In this document: one piece after another, positions 35,811 to 44,146 of the stretch | How the letters are laid out: every line of letters starts with the position of its first letter | Position numbering within the stretch: the first letter of the stretch is position 1 | Origin: Paraburkholderia rhynchosiae | GTDB lineage: Bacteria > Pseudomonadota > Gammaproteobacteria > Burkholderiales > Burkholderiaceae | NCBI RefSeq assembly: GCF_002879865.1 | Contig: NZ_PNXY01000013.1 | Coordinates: 1-64,000, forward strand | DNA length: 64,000 nt | Direction: 5' to 3' | Program-made: the position numbers and the translations under genes | Notes under the pieces: generated by a model | The model's input: only the letters and a program-made list of their open reading frames with translations | What the model was told of the DNA's origin: nothing | Databases searched by the model: none

Positions 35811-36848
35811 TTAACCGACGGCCGTCGCGACCTGGGTAGTCCCTTGTCCGGCCGACTTTGCATATGGCGCCATTGCCGCCAGGCATTGCCAATCCAGCGC
35901 TCTTGTATGCTCGGTCATATAGTCGACGAACACGCGGATTCGCGCCGGAAGATGCTTGCGGCTGAGATAGCAGATGTAGTGGCCGCCGTCGTCGGGTGCA
36001 TGGTGCGCGAGACAAGCGATCAATTGGCGCGCGCCAAGCAGATCGCACACCTGATAGGCCGGCAACTGCGCGATGCCGAGGCCGTCGAGCACCGCTTGCA
36101 GGATCAGATCGGCGTCATTGAACGTGTGCTGCGCGACGGGCAGGCGCCGCTGTGCTACGCCGTCGACCTTGAACTCCCACTCCTTGATGCGGCCGGACCC
36201 GGTGCGCAAGTTGATGCAGCGATGCTCCGCGAGTGCGTCGACGTGGCGCGGCAAGCCGTGAATGCGCGCATAGGCCGGCGATGCGCAGACGATCATCTGC
36301 ATCGGAAGCAAGTGCCGCGCGACGATCCCGCTGTCCTCCATGCGTCCGTCGCGAAACGACACGTCGACGCGATCGGCGGTGAAGTCGGCGGGACGGTCGT
36401 TCAGCAGCAATTCAAGCGCGATGTCGGGATATTGCGAGTGAAAGCCCTGCAGCAGCGGAGCGACGATCTTGCGGCCGAAGCAGGGCGTCGACGCGATGCG
36501 CAGATGGCCGCGCGGCGGTCCGTTGCGCAGCTCGCGCATTTCATCGAGCGCCTGGACGATGCGCTCGATGCCGGGCTGGCAGTTCTCATAGAAAAGTTGG
36601 CCCTCACGCGTGAGCGACGTGCTGCGCGTGGTGCGCAGGAACAGACGCACTTCGAGCTGGGCCTCGAGTTTCTGCACGTTGCGGCTGACCGACGAACGGC
36701 CGATGCCGAGGCGATCGCCCGCGCGGGCGAAGCTGCCTTCATTGGCGACGGCCAGGAAAGAAACGACGCCGGCGTAAGTCGTCGCAAAGCTGCTCGCGAA
36801 GGGGTCGTTGCTGCCGGTGACGGGGCGACGTGATGGGTAATCTGACAT
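35811..36848 (-). CDS. LysR-family transcriptional regulator
   Basis: 345 residues. HTH: GSFARAGDRLGIGRSSVSRN; effector domain from GHLRIASTPCFGRKIV, of the LysR group with a degraded, short ligand pocket common next to SDR genes. ATG 36848 is preferred over an upstream TTG. The gene follows an exact ECF41-type promoter at 36882-36908. It lies between the ECF41 gene and the SDR gene, all on the minus strand, so it is probably a member of the sigma factor's regulon. Confidence 0.87.
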   Translation of the reverse strand: MSDYPSRRPVTGSNDPFASSFATTYAGVVSFLAVANEGSFARAGDRLGIGRSSVSRNVQKLEAQLEVRLFLRTTRSTSLTREGQLFYENCQPGIERIVQALDEMRELRNGPPRGHLRIASTPCFGRKIVAPLLQGFHSQYPDIALELLLNDRPADFTADRVDVSFRDGRMEDSGIVARHLLPMQMIVCASPAYARIHGLPRHVDALAEHRCINLRTGSGRIKEWEFKVDGVAQRRLPVAQHTFNDADLILQAVLDGLGIAQLPAYQVCDLLGARQLIACLAHHAPDDGGHYICYLSRKHLPARIRVFVDYMTEHTRALDWQCLAAMAPYAKSAGQGTTQVATAVG

Positions 36849-36881
36849 GCAGGCGCGAGTCTTGAAGTCCAAACACGGCTA

Positions 36882-36908
36882 GACGTATCAGCAGCGGCAT
36901 CTGTGACA
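36882..36908 (-). promoter_or_regulatory. ECF41-type promoter
   Basis: Read on the minus strand: TGTCACA (36908-36902), exactly 16 bases, then CGTC (36885-36882). This equals the ECF41 promoter consensus as I recall it. It lies 34 bp upstream of the LysR start and directly downstream of the ECF41 gene. Confidence 0.75.
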
Positions 36909-36955
36909 TCGTCCGCCATTTTTGTCGGCTAAGGCGTCGCGCGGAACATGCAGGG

Positions 36956-37843
36956 TCAACCGTTGGCGTATGCCGCGGCAATGCGCGCGAGCTTGTCGGG
37001 ATTGCGCTGCACGAGGATGCGAACAATGCGCTCATTGTCCGTTTCGACTGACTGTGCCGATTCGAGCTTGCCTTCGATAAAGCGCAGCAGCGCCCACTGG
37101 TCGTTGAGCTCCACGAGCCTGACGCTGACTTCGCTGCCGTAACGCCGCGACGACGCGTAGAAAAGCTGCGCGATGCGCCGGCCGCCCACCATCGGCTTCG
37201 GGAAGCTCTGCACTTTGCCGCCGCCGTCGCCGATCAGCATGGCGTCTTCGGCCAGCAATGCGTTGATCGCCGGGAAGTCGCCGCGCTCGACCGCGTGCGC
37301 GAACATCCGCAGCAGACGATGATGCGTCTCGCGTGGCACGGCATAACGTGGGCGCTCATCGCGTAGTTGCGCTTTGGCACGGCTCACGAGTTGTCGACAG
37401 GCCGCCTCGGTCTTACCGATGATCTCGGCGACTTCGCCGTAATCCGCGTCGAAAACTTCGCGCAACAGAAAGGCTGCGCGCGCTTCGGGCGTCAGCCGTT
37501 CCAGCAGCATCAGAAACGCCACGGAAACGTCATCTGTGCGCTCTGCGGCCTCCTCGGGAGTAGGCGTGGGTGCGGAACCGGTGATCTGTGGCTCGGGCAG
37601 CCAGATGCCCGCGTAGTGTTCGCGCTGGGTTTTCGCGGCGCGCAGACGGTCGATGGATACGCGTGTCGTGACGGCGACGAGCCATGCTTCGGCGTTTTCG
37701 ATGCTTTCCCGGGCCGCCGCATGCCAACGCAGCCAGACGTCCTGCACGATATCTTCGGCTTCCGCGACGGAGCCCAGCATTCGATAGGCAATCTTCTGCA
37801 ATCGCGGGCGAAGCCCGTTGAAGGCGTGCACGTCGTCGTCCAT
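36956..37843 (-). CDS. ECF41-family sigma factor with SnoaL-like C-terminal extension
   Basis: 295 residues. Sigma region 2 (YRMLGSVAEAEDIVQDVWLR) and region 4 (LTPEARAAFLLREVFDADYG) are followed by a fused SnoaL-like domain. The three hallmarks of ECF41 factors are all present: WLPEP in the linker (about 81), DGGGK (about 208) and NPDKL near the C-terminus (about 282). This extension replaces an anti-sigma factor as the regulatory element. ATG 37843 follows AGGAAG. The matching promoter lies 48 bp after its stop. Confidence 0.92.
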   Translation of the reverse strand: MDDDVHAFNGLRPRLQKIAYRMLGSVAEAEDIVQDVWLRWHAAARESIENAEAWLVAVTTRVSIDRLRAAKTQREHYAGIWLPEPQITGSAPTPTPEEAAERTDDVSVAFLMLLERLTPEARAAFLLREVFDADYGEVAEIIGKTEAACRQLVSRAKAQLRDERPRYAVPRETHHRLLRMFAHAVERGDFPAINALLAEDAMLIGDGGGKVQSFPKPMVGGRRIAQLFYASSRRYGSEVSVRLVELNDQWALLRFIEGKLESAQSVETDNERIVRILVQRNPDKLARIAAAYANG

Positions 37844-37975
37844 GGAGAAGCTTCCTGTTGCTTTGGCACAAGGCTCACCAGAAGAGCGTGCCGGCAGTGC
37901 GATATTGCCATGGACGGACGACGCTGAAGACATTCGGCGCCGCCTGTGGTCGTCGCCGCGCCTTTCAACCTAGGT

Positions 37976-38000
37976 TTCGCTACCGGCGCGACGGTTTCGC
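37976..38000 (+). promoter_or_regulatory. Perfect PIP / hrpII box
   Basis: TTCGC at 37976-37980 and TTCGC at 37996-38000 with exactly 15 bases between: the plant-inducible-promoter box bound by HrpX/HrpB-type AraC regulators of type III secretion in Xanthomonas, Ralstonia and Burkholderia. It is 70 bp upstream of the effector-like gene. Confidence 0.8.
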
Positions 38001-38033
38001 TCTATCGGGGCCATGCACGCTCATCGGTCTGCG

Positions 38034-38039
38034 TACTAT
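38034..38039 (+). promoter_or_regulatory. -10 element downstream of the PIP box
   Basis: TACTAT fits the YANNNT element. It begins 33 bases after the PIP box, close to the 30-32 bases usual for PIP-controlled promoters. The start point would be near 38046, so the frame's earlier ATG at 38013 would not be transcribed from here. Confidence 0.55.
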
Positions 38040-38069
38040 GCGTCATCCATCTCTGAGCAAGCGTGCGCC

Positions 38070-39476
38070 ATGACCATCCGACTCCCTACTCATTTGCCGT
38101 CGTCCGAATCCGTCGACGACCGGTCTCAAACGTCTCACGGAGAGAACACCGCCGCGCGGCCGGGAGTGGGTGGCTCGCGCTCGCGCAATGGGATTTTCCA
38201 GTCGTTGAGCCAATTGCGCGGCACGTTGCGGCAGTCCGGCGCGGCGCCTCGTCGGGCAAATCCTGCGCAGATGCCGACTGCTTCATCGGCCACTGGATCG
38301 GTGGCGGACGGGCGGAGACCGGCGGGAAGCGCCGCCGCCGTGCGCGCCGATGGGAGCGCCGCGCGATTTCGCGGCGTTGCCGGGCCTCGGCGAGGACATT
38401 CGAACAGGGGTGCTGTGACGGTGCTGAACATCGACGGCACCGGCATCGCCCGCTCGATCGGCAGCGCTGGAAGGGTGGTCCGGCGTCTTGCCGGGCGGTT
38501 CATGGAGCGTCCCCGGCCAGAGGCGCGACCGGCGCCGCCGGCCGTGGAATCGCGACCGGTTGCGCTGAATGTGCCGCTCGATTATGGCTGGCCGCTTGGC
38601 CTGATGAAACGTCAACATCTTGAGTCACTGCCGCTCGATCAGGCCTATGAAGAGGCTTTCAGAACGCATAGGGCTCGCGTCGATACGGCGGTTCATGCAT
38701 CGGCCACACAGCGCTTCGGGCATGCGCACATTGACGACAAGGAACTGCGAGCGCAATTGCATGCGTGGCGCGATGGCGACGGTGGAGTGGTGGAGAACGA
38801 CGACGTGCCGTGGCGGCCGGAGTCGGAATCCGAGTGGGAATCGGAGCGGGAATCCGACATCGAATCCGAAGCAGGCAGCCACAGCGTGTCGCCGAAGCGC
38901 GAATCCGAAATCCAGTCGGTGCATTCCAGCGCAGCACAGTCTGCCGCGATACCCGGCGAAGCGGGGACATCCGGGATGCGTCGCGTGCGCTTCGCACCGC
39001 AAGCCGAGGCCCGCGTGATCGACGATGAGCGCTCCACACTGAAGCCGGAAATCGAGAGATTTCCGATCCATTCGCCGCAGCGCGAGTCGGTGAAGCCGAA
39101 GCGTCATGCACCTGAGAGTCCGGAGTCGCATGCGCTCTACCGGCAACGCTCGGTCAATGGGGCGGCGTGGGACACGGTGATGCGAATGAAAAGCCCACGG
39201 TTCGGACCCGAGGACAAAAGGATGACCCAGGAGATGCTCAAACAGAACAAGCTCATATTCTCGGTCAAGCGCGAGTACAAGGTCACGTCCGAAGAAGAAC
39301 CGGTGGCGGTCAAGCTCGTTCACGCATTGGATCGCGAGACGCAGGGGCCATCGTTTGGCGGGAAAGTAAAAGGTCTAATGCGGCGGCTTCGAGGCAAGGA
39401 CCGGCTGCCGGCCAGAATCGCGATCCCCGGTGAAGACATCCGATACGAAACCTTGCAGCGGGCCAACAATCAATGA
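38070..39476 (+). CDS. Putative type III secretion effector, unrecognised
   Basis: 468 residues with no family I recognise and no signal peptide. The first 60 residues are rich in Ser, Thr, Gly and Arg, as in type III secretion signals. A basic, Pro/Ala-rich stretch follows. Residues about 250-283 are a Ser/Glu-rich low-complexity run (SESEWESERESDIESE). The C-terminal 110 residues (NGAAWDTVMRMKSPRFGPED, LIFSVKREYKVTSEEEPVAV, GLMRRLRGKDRLPARI) look folded and may hold the activity. It is preceded by a perfect PIP box and overlaps by 4 bp a CesT-like chaperone gene. ATG 38070 is the only start behind the predicted promoter. Confidence 0.72.
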   Translation: MTIRLPTHLPSSESVDDRSQTSHGENTAARPGVGGSRSRNGIFQSLSQLRGTLRQSGAAPRRANPAQMPTASSATGSVADGRRPAGSAAAVRADGSAARFRGVAGPRRGHSNRGAVTVLNIDGTGIARSIGSAGRVVRRLAGRFMERPRPEARPAPPAVESRPVALNVPLDYGWPLGLMKRQHLESLPLDQAYEEAFRTHRARVDTAVHASATQRFGHAHIDDKELRAQLHAWRDGDGGVVENDDVPWRPESESEWESERESDIESEAGSHSVSPKRESEIQSVHSSAAQSAAIPGEAGTSGMRRVRFAPQAEARVIDDERSTLKPEIERFPIHSPQRESVKPKRHAPESPESHALYRQRSVNGAAWDTVMRMKSPRFGPEDKRMTQEMLKQNKLIFSVKREYKVTSEEEPVAVKLVHALDRETQGPSFGGKVKGLMRRLRGKDRLPARIAIPGEDIRYETLQRANNQ

Positions 39477-39901
39477 ACCATGCCAACTACACAGCGCTGA
39501 TCCACGACATCTGCGAAACCGCGGGGCTCGGCGATTCTGCGGGCCTTATCGGAAGCGGGCGGCTCGCTGTTTATGGACATGCGGTAATGCTTCGCTACGA
39601 CGAGCGCAAAGATCCGCTGCACGTGCGCGTTCAGGTGGATCTGGGCGAATTGCATGCAAGCGAGCGCGAAGAGGTGCACCGCTTTGCACTGGAGGCGAAC
39701 TTTCATGCCGCCGCCGCGTGGGAGGGCGCGCTCGGTCTCGACCCAGAGTCGGCACGGCTCTGCTATCTGATCTTCTTCCCGCTTGATGGCTCGTGCGACG
39801 CGGCCGACCTGCTCGGCTCGATCACAGAACTGCTGGACGAGCGCGATGACGAAGCCGGTCGTCCCGAAGAAGCGACCGTTGAAGCGCAAAGAGCGCTGTA
39901 G
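39473..39901 (+). CDS. CesT-like type III secretion chaperone
   Basis: 142 residues and strongly acidic: 27 Asp/Glu against 11 Lys/Arg, with an acidic C-terminal helix (LLDERDDEAGRPEEATVE). Length, charge and pattern fit class I chaperones of the CesT/Tir family: an N-terminal helix, strands around GRLAVYGHAVMLRYDE, and the ALEANFHAAAAWEGALGLDP segment where these proteins carry their LL-x-aN motif. ATG overlaps the effector TGA by 4 bp (39473-39476), so synthesis is coupled. It should bind the N-terminal part of the upstream protein. No secretion apparatus genes lie in the window. Confidence 0.75.
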   Translation: MNHANYTALIHDICETAGLGDSAGLIGSGRLAVYGHAVMLRYDERKDPLHVRVQVDLGELHASEREEVHRFALEANFHAAAAWEGALGLDPESARLCYLIFFPLDGSCDAADLLGSITELLDERDDEAGRPEEATVEAQRAL

Positions 39902-39928
39902 CGGCGGCATGAATGTCTTACCGACAAC

Positions 39929-40858
39929 TTATAGCGGCACCTGTCGGCGACATACCGATAGCACGACTTGCCTGAGCCAACGGTGAACCGGGTCGACTTC
40001 TAAACGCGGGTGCCACATCTGCGACACGATGATGTTCTCCGTCGCGACAGGCAACTCGAACGCGTAGCTTCTATCGCTTACGGCACCTTCGTGGTGTCTG
40101 GCCTCAGTGCCCAGGAAAGATGCGGGCACGAGCGCTATCAGATCTGAAGTTCGAGCTACAGCCAGTGCAGCGGGAAAGCTCGGGACCACCGCCACGATGG
40201 TTCGCTCAAGGCCTACAACGGCCAAGGCTTCATCGACAGGCCCGGTTGCCTTGCCTCTTCGTGAAGCAACCACGTGGCCGAAAGCGACGTATCGTTCAGC
40301 GGTTATCGGCCCATCGAGTTCCAGCGGATGGCCTTTCCTGACCACACCGATGAAACGATCCCGGAATAGGGCCTGCAAGCGCACTTCCGGACCCATTTCA
40401 CCCAGGACACCAATCTCCAGATCAGCCGAACCGTCTCGCAGATGCGTCGCGGTCTTGTCGGGTTTCGGGGCGAAGCGCAAACATACCTGCGGCGCAACCG
40501 CCCTTACCGCAGCGATCAGCGGCGAGCCGAAAGCTTCGACAAAGCCGTCGTTGGCTCGAATGGTAAAAGTTCGCCGCAACGTCGGGAAATCGGGCTCCGT
40601 TCTCGACGGACGAAGAACGGCGCGAGCCTCATGAAGCGCGCTTCGCGTGCGTTCACGAATTTCTTCGGCATACGGCGTCAAGACCATCTGGCGTCCCGCG
40701 CGAACCAGCAGCGGGTCACCTGTTGCCGCGCGAAGTCGCGTCAGGGTTCGGCTCATTGCAGAGGCACTCAGGCCCAATCGACGGGCAGCGCCTGCCACGC
40801 TTCCATCGGCTAGCAGCATCTCGAGCGCAATTAACAGGTTCAGGTCGGGTTCGGGCAT
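39929..40858 (-). CDS. LysR-family transcriptional regulator
   Basis: 309 residues from ATG 40858, which gives the usual N-terminus PEPDLNLLIALEMLL; ten more in-frame residues upstream lack a ribosome site. HTH: GSVAGAARRLGLSASAMSRT. Effector domain from RTFTIRANDGFVEAF. It resembles the NodD/NahR-like branch in layout. It is divergent from a short-chain dehydrogenase gene, the probable target, across 170 bp. Confidence 0.87.
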   Translation of the reverse strand: MPEPDLNLLIALEMLLADGSVAGAARRLGLSASAMSRTLTRLRAATGDPLLVRAGRQMVLTPYAEEIRERTRSALHEARAVLRPSRTEPDFPTLRRTFTIRANDGFVEAFGSPLIAAVRAVAPQVCLRFAPKPDKTATHLRDGSADLEIGVLGEMGPEVRLQALFRDRFIGVVRKGHPLELDGPITAERYVAFGHVVASRRGKATGPVDEALAVVGLERTIVAVVPSFPAALAVARTSDLIALVPASFLGTEARHHEGAVSDRSYAFELPVATENIIVSQMWHPRLEVDPVHRWLRQVVLSVCRRQVPL

Positions 40859-41028
40859 GTCCGATCGTAACACCCAGTGGCGCGACAAGGCGTTCGGTGC
40901 AGGTTATGAATGCAGGCGTTGCGTCTTCCGCCATCTTCTACGTGCCGATATATTTTCTGGACCGATCCGCTAACGGCGAGCTTTATTCCGATGTGTTCGG
41001 ACAAGCCTCATTGACAGGGATAGTTCAT

Positions 41029-41721
41029 ATGCAAACCGTATCTCGGCAGAAGACCGTTCTTCTTATCGGCGCGTCGCGTGGTCTCGGATTCGCGATGACC
41101 CAGCAATACCTGAAGCGCGGCTGGTGTGTGATTGCCACCGCGCGAGCCAACTCGATGGAAGGCCTTCGCAAGCTTTCTGGCGCACTCCAAATAGAGACGC
41201 TGGACATAACGCTTGAGGAGCAAGTCGCAGATCTACGCGCTCGTCTCGAAGGCCGGCGGCTAGACGTGCTCTTCGTGAATGCGGGCGTCAAAAACGATGA
41301 TCGTGAAACCATCGCGGATGTGTCGACCGAAGAATTCATCCGTGTGATGGTGACAAACTCGCTAAGTCCGATGAGAGTGATCGAAGCGTTTCAGGATCTC
41401 GTTCAACCCAACGGCACGATTGGCGTGATGTCTTCGGGCCAGGGCAGCGTCACGAACAACGTGAACGGGAATTACGAGGTCTACCGGGGCAGCAAGGCCG
41501 CGCTCAATATGTTCATGCGCAGCTTTGCGGCACGCCACGCCAATGATTCGCGAAGCTTGTTGCTGATGGCGCCCGGTTGGGTGCGCACGGACATGGGCGG
41601 CCCTCAAGCGCGTTTAAGTATCGAAGAAAGCATTCCGAATTTGCTCAATACGATGGATGCTTACGAAGGCCGCTCAGGATTGCATTACCTGGATTATCTC
41701 GGTCGAGTCGTTCCCTGGTAA
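41029..41721 (+). CDS. Short-chain dehydrogenase/reductase
   Basis: 230-residue classical-type SDR. The cofactor motif is LLIGASRGLGFAMTQQYLKR; LDVLFVNAGVKND corresponds to the NAG motif. The catalytic segment is SSGQGSVTNN, then YEVYRGSKAALNMFMRSFA (Tyr-x3-Lys), and APGWVRTDMGG follows. ATG 41029 has AGGGA eight bases upstream. Substrate unknown. Adjacent LysR at 39929 is the likely regulator. Confidence 0.88.
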   Translation: MQTVSRQKTVLLIGASRGLGFAMTQQYLKRGWCVIATARANSMEGLRKLSGALQIETLDITLEEQVADLRARLEGRRLDVLFVNAGVKNDDRETIADVSTEEFIRVMVTNSLSPMRVIEAFQDLVQPNGTIGVMSSGQGSVTNNVNGNYEVYRGSKAALNMFMRSFAARHANDSRSLLLMAPGWVRTDMGGPQARLSIEESIPNLLNTMDAYEGRSGLHYLDYLGRVVPW

Positions 41722-41839
41722 ACGGCGGAGGCGGTGCTCGTCCGCGGCAGACGAGCGTGGCGGCCATCAGGCCGAATCTTTTGCGACGATCGTAAAGCCT
41801 ACGTCGACTTTGCGCTGGCGCATGGAGCCTGTTTCTATC

Positions 41840-42601
41840 TTATTGCTGGGCGTAGGGTTGCGACAGCGCTTTCGCGGACCTGATGAGGTCTTCCAGCATC
41901 ATCGCGCGCTTCTCCGGAGGCGTGTCGCGGCTCGTCATGAAACAAAGCGCGGCGACGGGTAGACCCCTGCGGTCGCGTATAGGCGCCGCCATGCAGAGTC
42001 GAAACGTGTGGGATAGACCATCCGTGCAGCAGTACCCCTGATCGGCGGCGCGTTCGACATCGCTCAGAAAGTCCTGAAATTCAACGCGTCTGCCGTTGTC
42101 GAGAATAAAGTCCTCGTCCGGGATTAACCTGTGAATTTCCTCCGCGCTCAGGTGGGCGAGCAGCAGGCGGCCGGATGCGGTCCACGGAATTGGCACCTTT
42201 ACGCCAATGTCGGAACTGATGTTGAAGGGTCGGGAACTGTTCTCCGATAGAACCACCGTGTACTTGTTGCCTTCGAGCATGCACAACTGGGCGGTTTCAT
42301 CGTGCGTGCGAACGAGCGCGAGAATTGCCTGGTGGGCGCGACTGATTAAATCGTTGTGGACCGCATAGTCGGAGCCGTAATAGTGCATCTCGCGGCCGAA
42401 GAACACGCTGCCGTCGGCGCTTGTCTCGAGCCATCCGGCTTCCGTGAGCATGCTAACCAGTTCGTAGATGCTCGAGCGCGGCGCGCCGGTCGCTTCAATC
42501 AGTTCGCGCATCGTCATCGGACGCCGCGCAATATGCAACTGCTTGAGAATGCCGATGACGCGGTCGACTCCCCTGGCCCTCGATGATTCTGGTGCGGACA
42601 T
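41840..42601 (-). CDS. IclR-family transcriptional regulator
   Basis: 253 residues. The winged HTH covers GVDRVIGILKQLHIARRPMT through ELIEATGAPRSSIYELVSML. The C-terminal GAF-like effector domain includes CMLEGNKYTVVLSENS, PWTASGRLLLAHLS and GYCCTDGLSHTFRLCMAAPI. It lies 123 bp after the ATPase gene of the ABC operon on the same strand, so it may be the end of that operon and control uptake of its substrate. Confidence 0.88.
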   Translation of the reverse strand: MSAPESSRARGVDRVIGILKQLHIARRPMTMRELIEATGAPRSSIYELVSMLTEAGWLETSADGSVFFGREMHYYGSDYAVHNDLISRAHQAILALVRTHDETAQLCMLEGNKYTVVLSENSSRPFNISSDIGVKVPIPWTASGRLLLAHLSAEEIHRLIPDEDFILDNGRRVEFQDFLSDVERAADQGYCCTDGLSHTFRLCMAAPIRDRRGLPVAALCFMTSRDTPPEKRAMMLEDLIRSAKALSQPYAQQ

Positions 42602-42724
42602 TCATTCAACTCCGTCGGCGATAGGGTTCGCGGTTCATCTTTTTGTGCGATGCCGGTTCAGTGCGTAAAGTGCGAGCCGCCGTCAGCCTGCGAACCTGGG
42701 ACGGCTGCGGTCATATCTCGCGGC

Positions 42725-43477
42725 TCAATGGTCGAGCACACGATGCAGGAACTGCCGCGTACGTTCGTTCTGCGGGTTCACGAAGATCTGCTCGGGGGCG
42801 CCCTGTTCGGCGATCACCCCCTTGTCCATGAACACCACGCGGTCGGCGGTCTTGCGCGCGAAACCCATCTCGTGCGTAACGACAACCATGGTCATCCCGT
42901 CGCGTGCGAGTCCGCGCATGACTTCGGTCACTTCGCCGACGAGTTCGGGATCGAGCGCGGATGTGGCTTCGTCGAAGAACATGATGCCTGGCTCCACGGC
43001 CAACGCTCGTGCGATGGCCACACGCTGTTGCTGGCCGCCGGAGAGCTGGCTGGGATAGTGCTCGGCTCGATCCGCAAGACCCACCCGATCCAGCGCTTCC
43101 ATCGCACGCTTGCGTGCGTCCGCCGCACTCATCTTGCGTGCCTTGATTAGCGCGAGTGTCACGTTGCCCAGCGCGCTCTTGTGCGGAAACAGGTTGAATT
43201 GCTGGAACACCATGCCGACATGACCACGGATTTCCTTCGCCCGGCGCGCATCGTGCAGCGGCACTTCATTGACCCAGACCTCGCCCGTGTCGGCTGTTTC
43301 CAGGCCGCTCATGATGCGTAGCACCGTACTCTTTCCCGAGCCCGATGCCCCGATCAGCACAAGCACTTCGCCCGGCCGCACGTCAAGGTTGATCTCCTTG
43401 AGAACCTGCAAGGAGCCGAACGACTTGCTGACGCCGGTCAGGTTGATGACGGGTTTCGACGTGGTGACAGTGGTCAT
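42725..43477 (-). CDS. Polar amino acid ABC transporter ATP-binding protein
   Basis: 250 residues with all ABC motifs: Walker A GASGSGKST, Q-loop FQQFNLFPH, signature LSGGQQQR, Walker B IMFFDEATSALDP, and H-loop VVVTHEMGFA. It is closest in pattern to GlnQ/HisP-type ATPases. Its start overlaps the stop of the upstream permease gene by 4 bp. It powers the importer formed with the two permeases and the binding protein at 43474-45737. Confidence 0.93.
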   Translation of the reverse strand: MTTVTTSKPVINLTGVSKSFGSLQVLKEINLDVRPGEVLVLIGASGSGKSTVLRIMSGLETADTGEVWVNEVPLHDARRAKEIRGHVGMVFQQFNLFPHKSALGNVTLALIKARKMSAADARKRAMEALDRVGLADRAEHYPSQLSGGQQQRVAIARALAVEPGIMFFDEATSALDPELVGEVTEVMRGLARDGMTMVVVTHEMGFARKTADRVVFMDKGVIAEQGAPEQIFVNPQNERTRQFLHRVLDH

Positions 43478-44124
43478 GACAACAGGCTCCTCCTACGGTC
43501 ATGGTGGCGCACCCACTGCGACAGTGGAAAGCACACGATGAAATAAAGCACGGCGACGAGTCCATAGATTTCCACGGGTTTGCCGACCCGGTCGACAATC
43601 GCCTGGCCTCCATGCATCAATTCCGACATGCCGATCATGCTGACGATCGACGTGTCCTTGATAAGCGATAGATACTGGCCGATGAGCGGCGGCATCACGA
43701 TCTTCCCGGTCTGCGGCAGGATCACGGAAAAGAACGCCTGAATCTTGCTGAGCCCGAGGATCTGCGACACTTCCCACTGGCCTTTGGGCACGGCTTCGAT
43801 GCCCGAGCGGAAAACCTCGGCAATGTAGGCGCCTTGATAGACGCTCAAGCCCACCACACCCGCCGCGAACACATCGATTGCGTAGCCGAAGTACGACACG
43901 CCGAAATAGATGAACATCAGCGTGATCAGCACGGGTGTGCCGCGAAACAGTTCTATATAGAGTTTGGCAACGCGCGGCGTGCCCCATGGCCCGAATGAGC
44001 GCAATACGGCTGCCAGCAGGCCGATCAGCGTTCCGCCAACTATCGCCGCGGCCGACAGGAGCAGTGTCGCCAGCAATCCCTGAAACAGGATCGCCAGGCT
44101 GGTCATTAACAATTCGCTCGACAT
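43474..44124 (-). CDS. Polar amino acid ABC transporter permease
   Basis: 216-residue HisM/GlnP-type inner-membrane permease with about five helices. The EAA-like cytoplasmic loop reads AYIAEVFRSGIEAVPKGQWE followed by ASQIL-like SQILGLSK and ILPQTGKIVMPPLIGQY. Its gene lies 22 bp after the second permease gene and overlaps the ATPase gene. The two permeases form the heterodimeric channel. Confidence 0.92.
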   Translation of the reverse strand: MSSELLMTSLAILFQGLLATLLLSAAAIVGGTLIGLLAAVLRSFGPWGTPRVAKLYIELFRGTPVLITLMFIYFGVSYFGYAIDVFAAGVVGLSVYQGAYIAEVFRSGIEAVPKGQWEVSQILGLSKIQAFFSVILPQTGKIVMPPLIGQYLSLIKDTSIVSMIGMSELMHGGQAIVDRVGKPVEIYGLVAVLYFIVCFPLSQWVRHHDRRRSLLS

Positions 44125-44146
44125 GTTCGGTCTCCGGTTTGAGCGC

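Noticed and set aside
38625..39323. Minus-strand open frame opposite the effector-like gene
   Set aside because: Arg/His/Leu-rich shadow; the plus-strand frame has a promoter box and a coupled chaperone gene.
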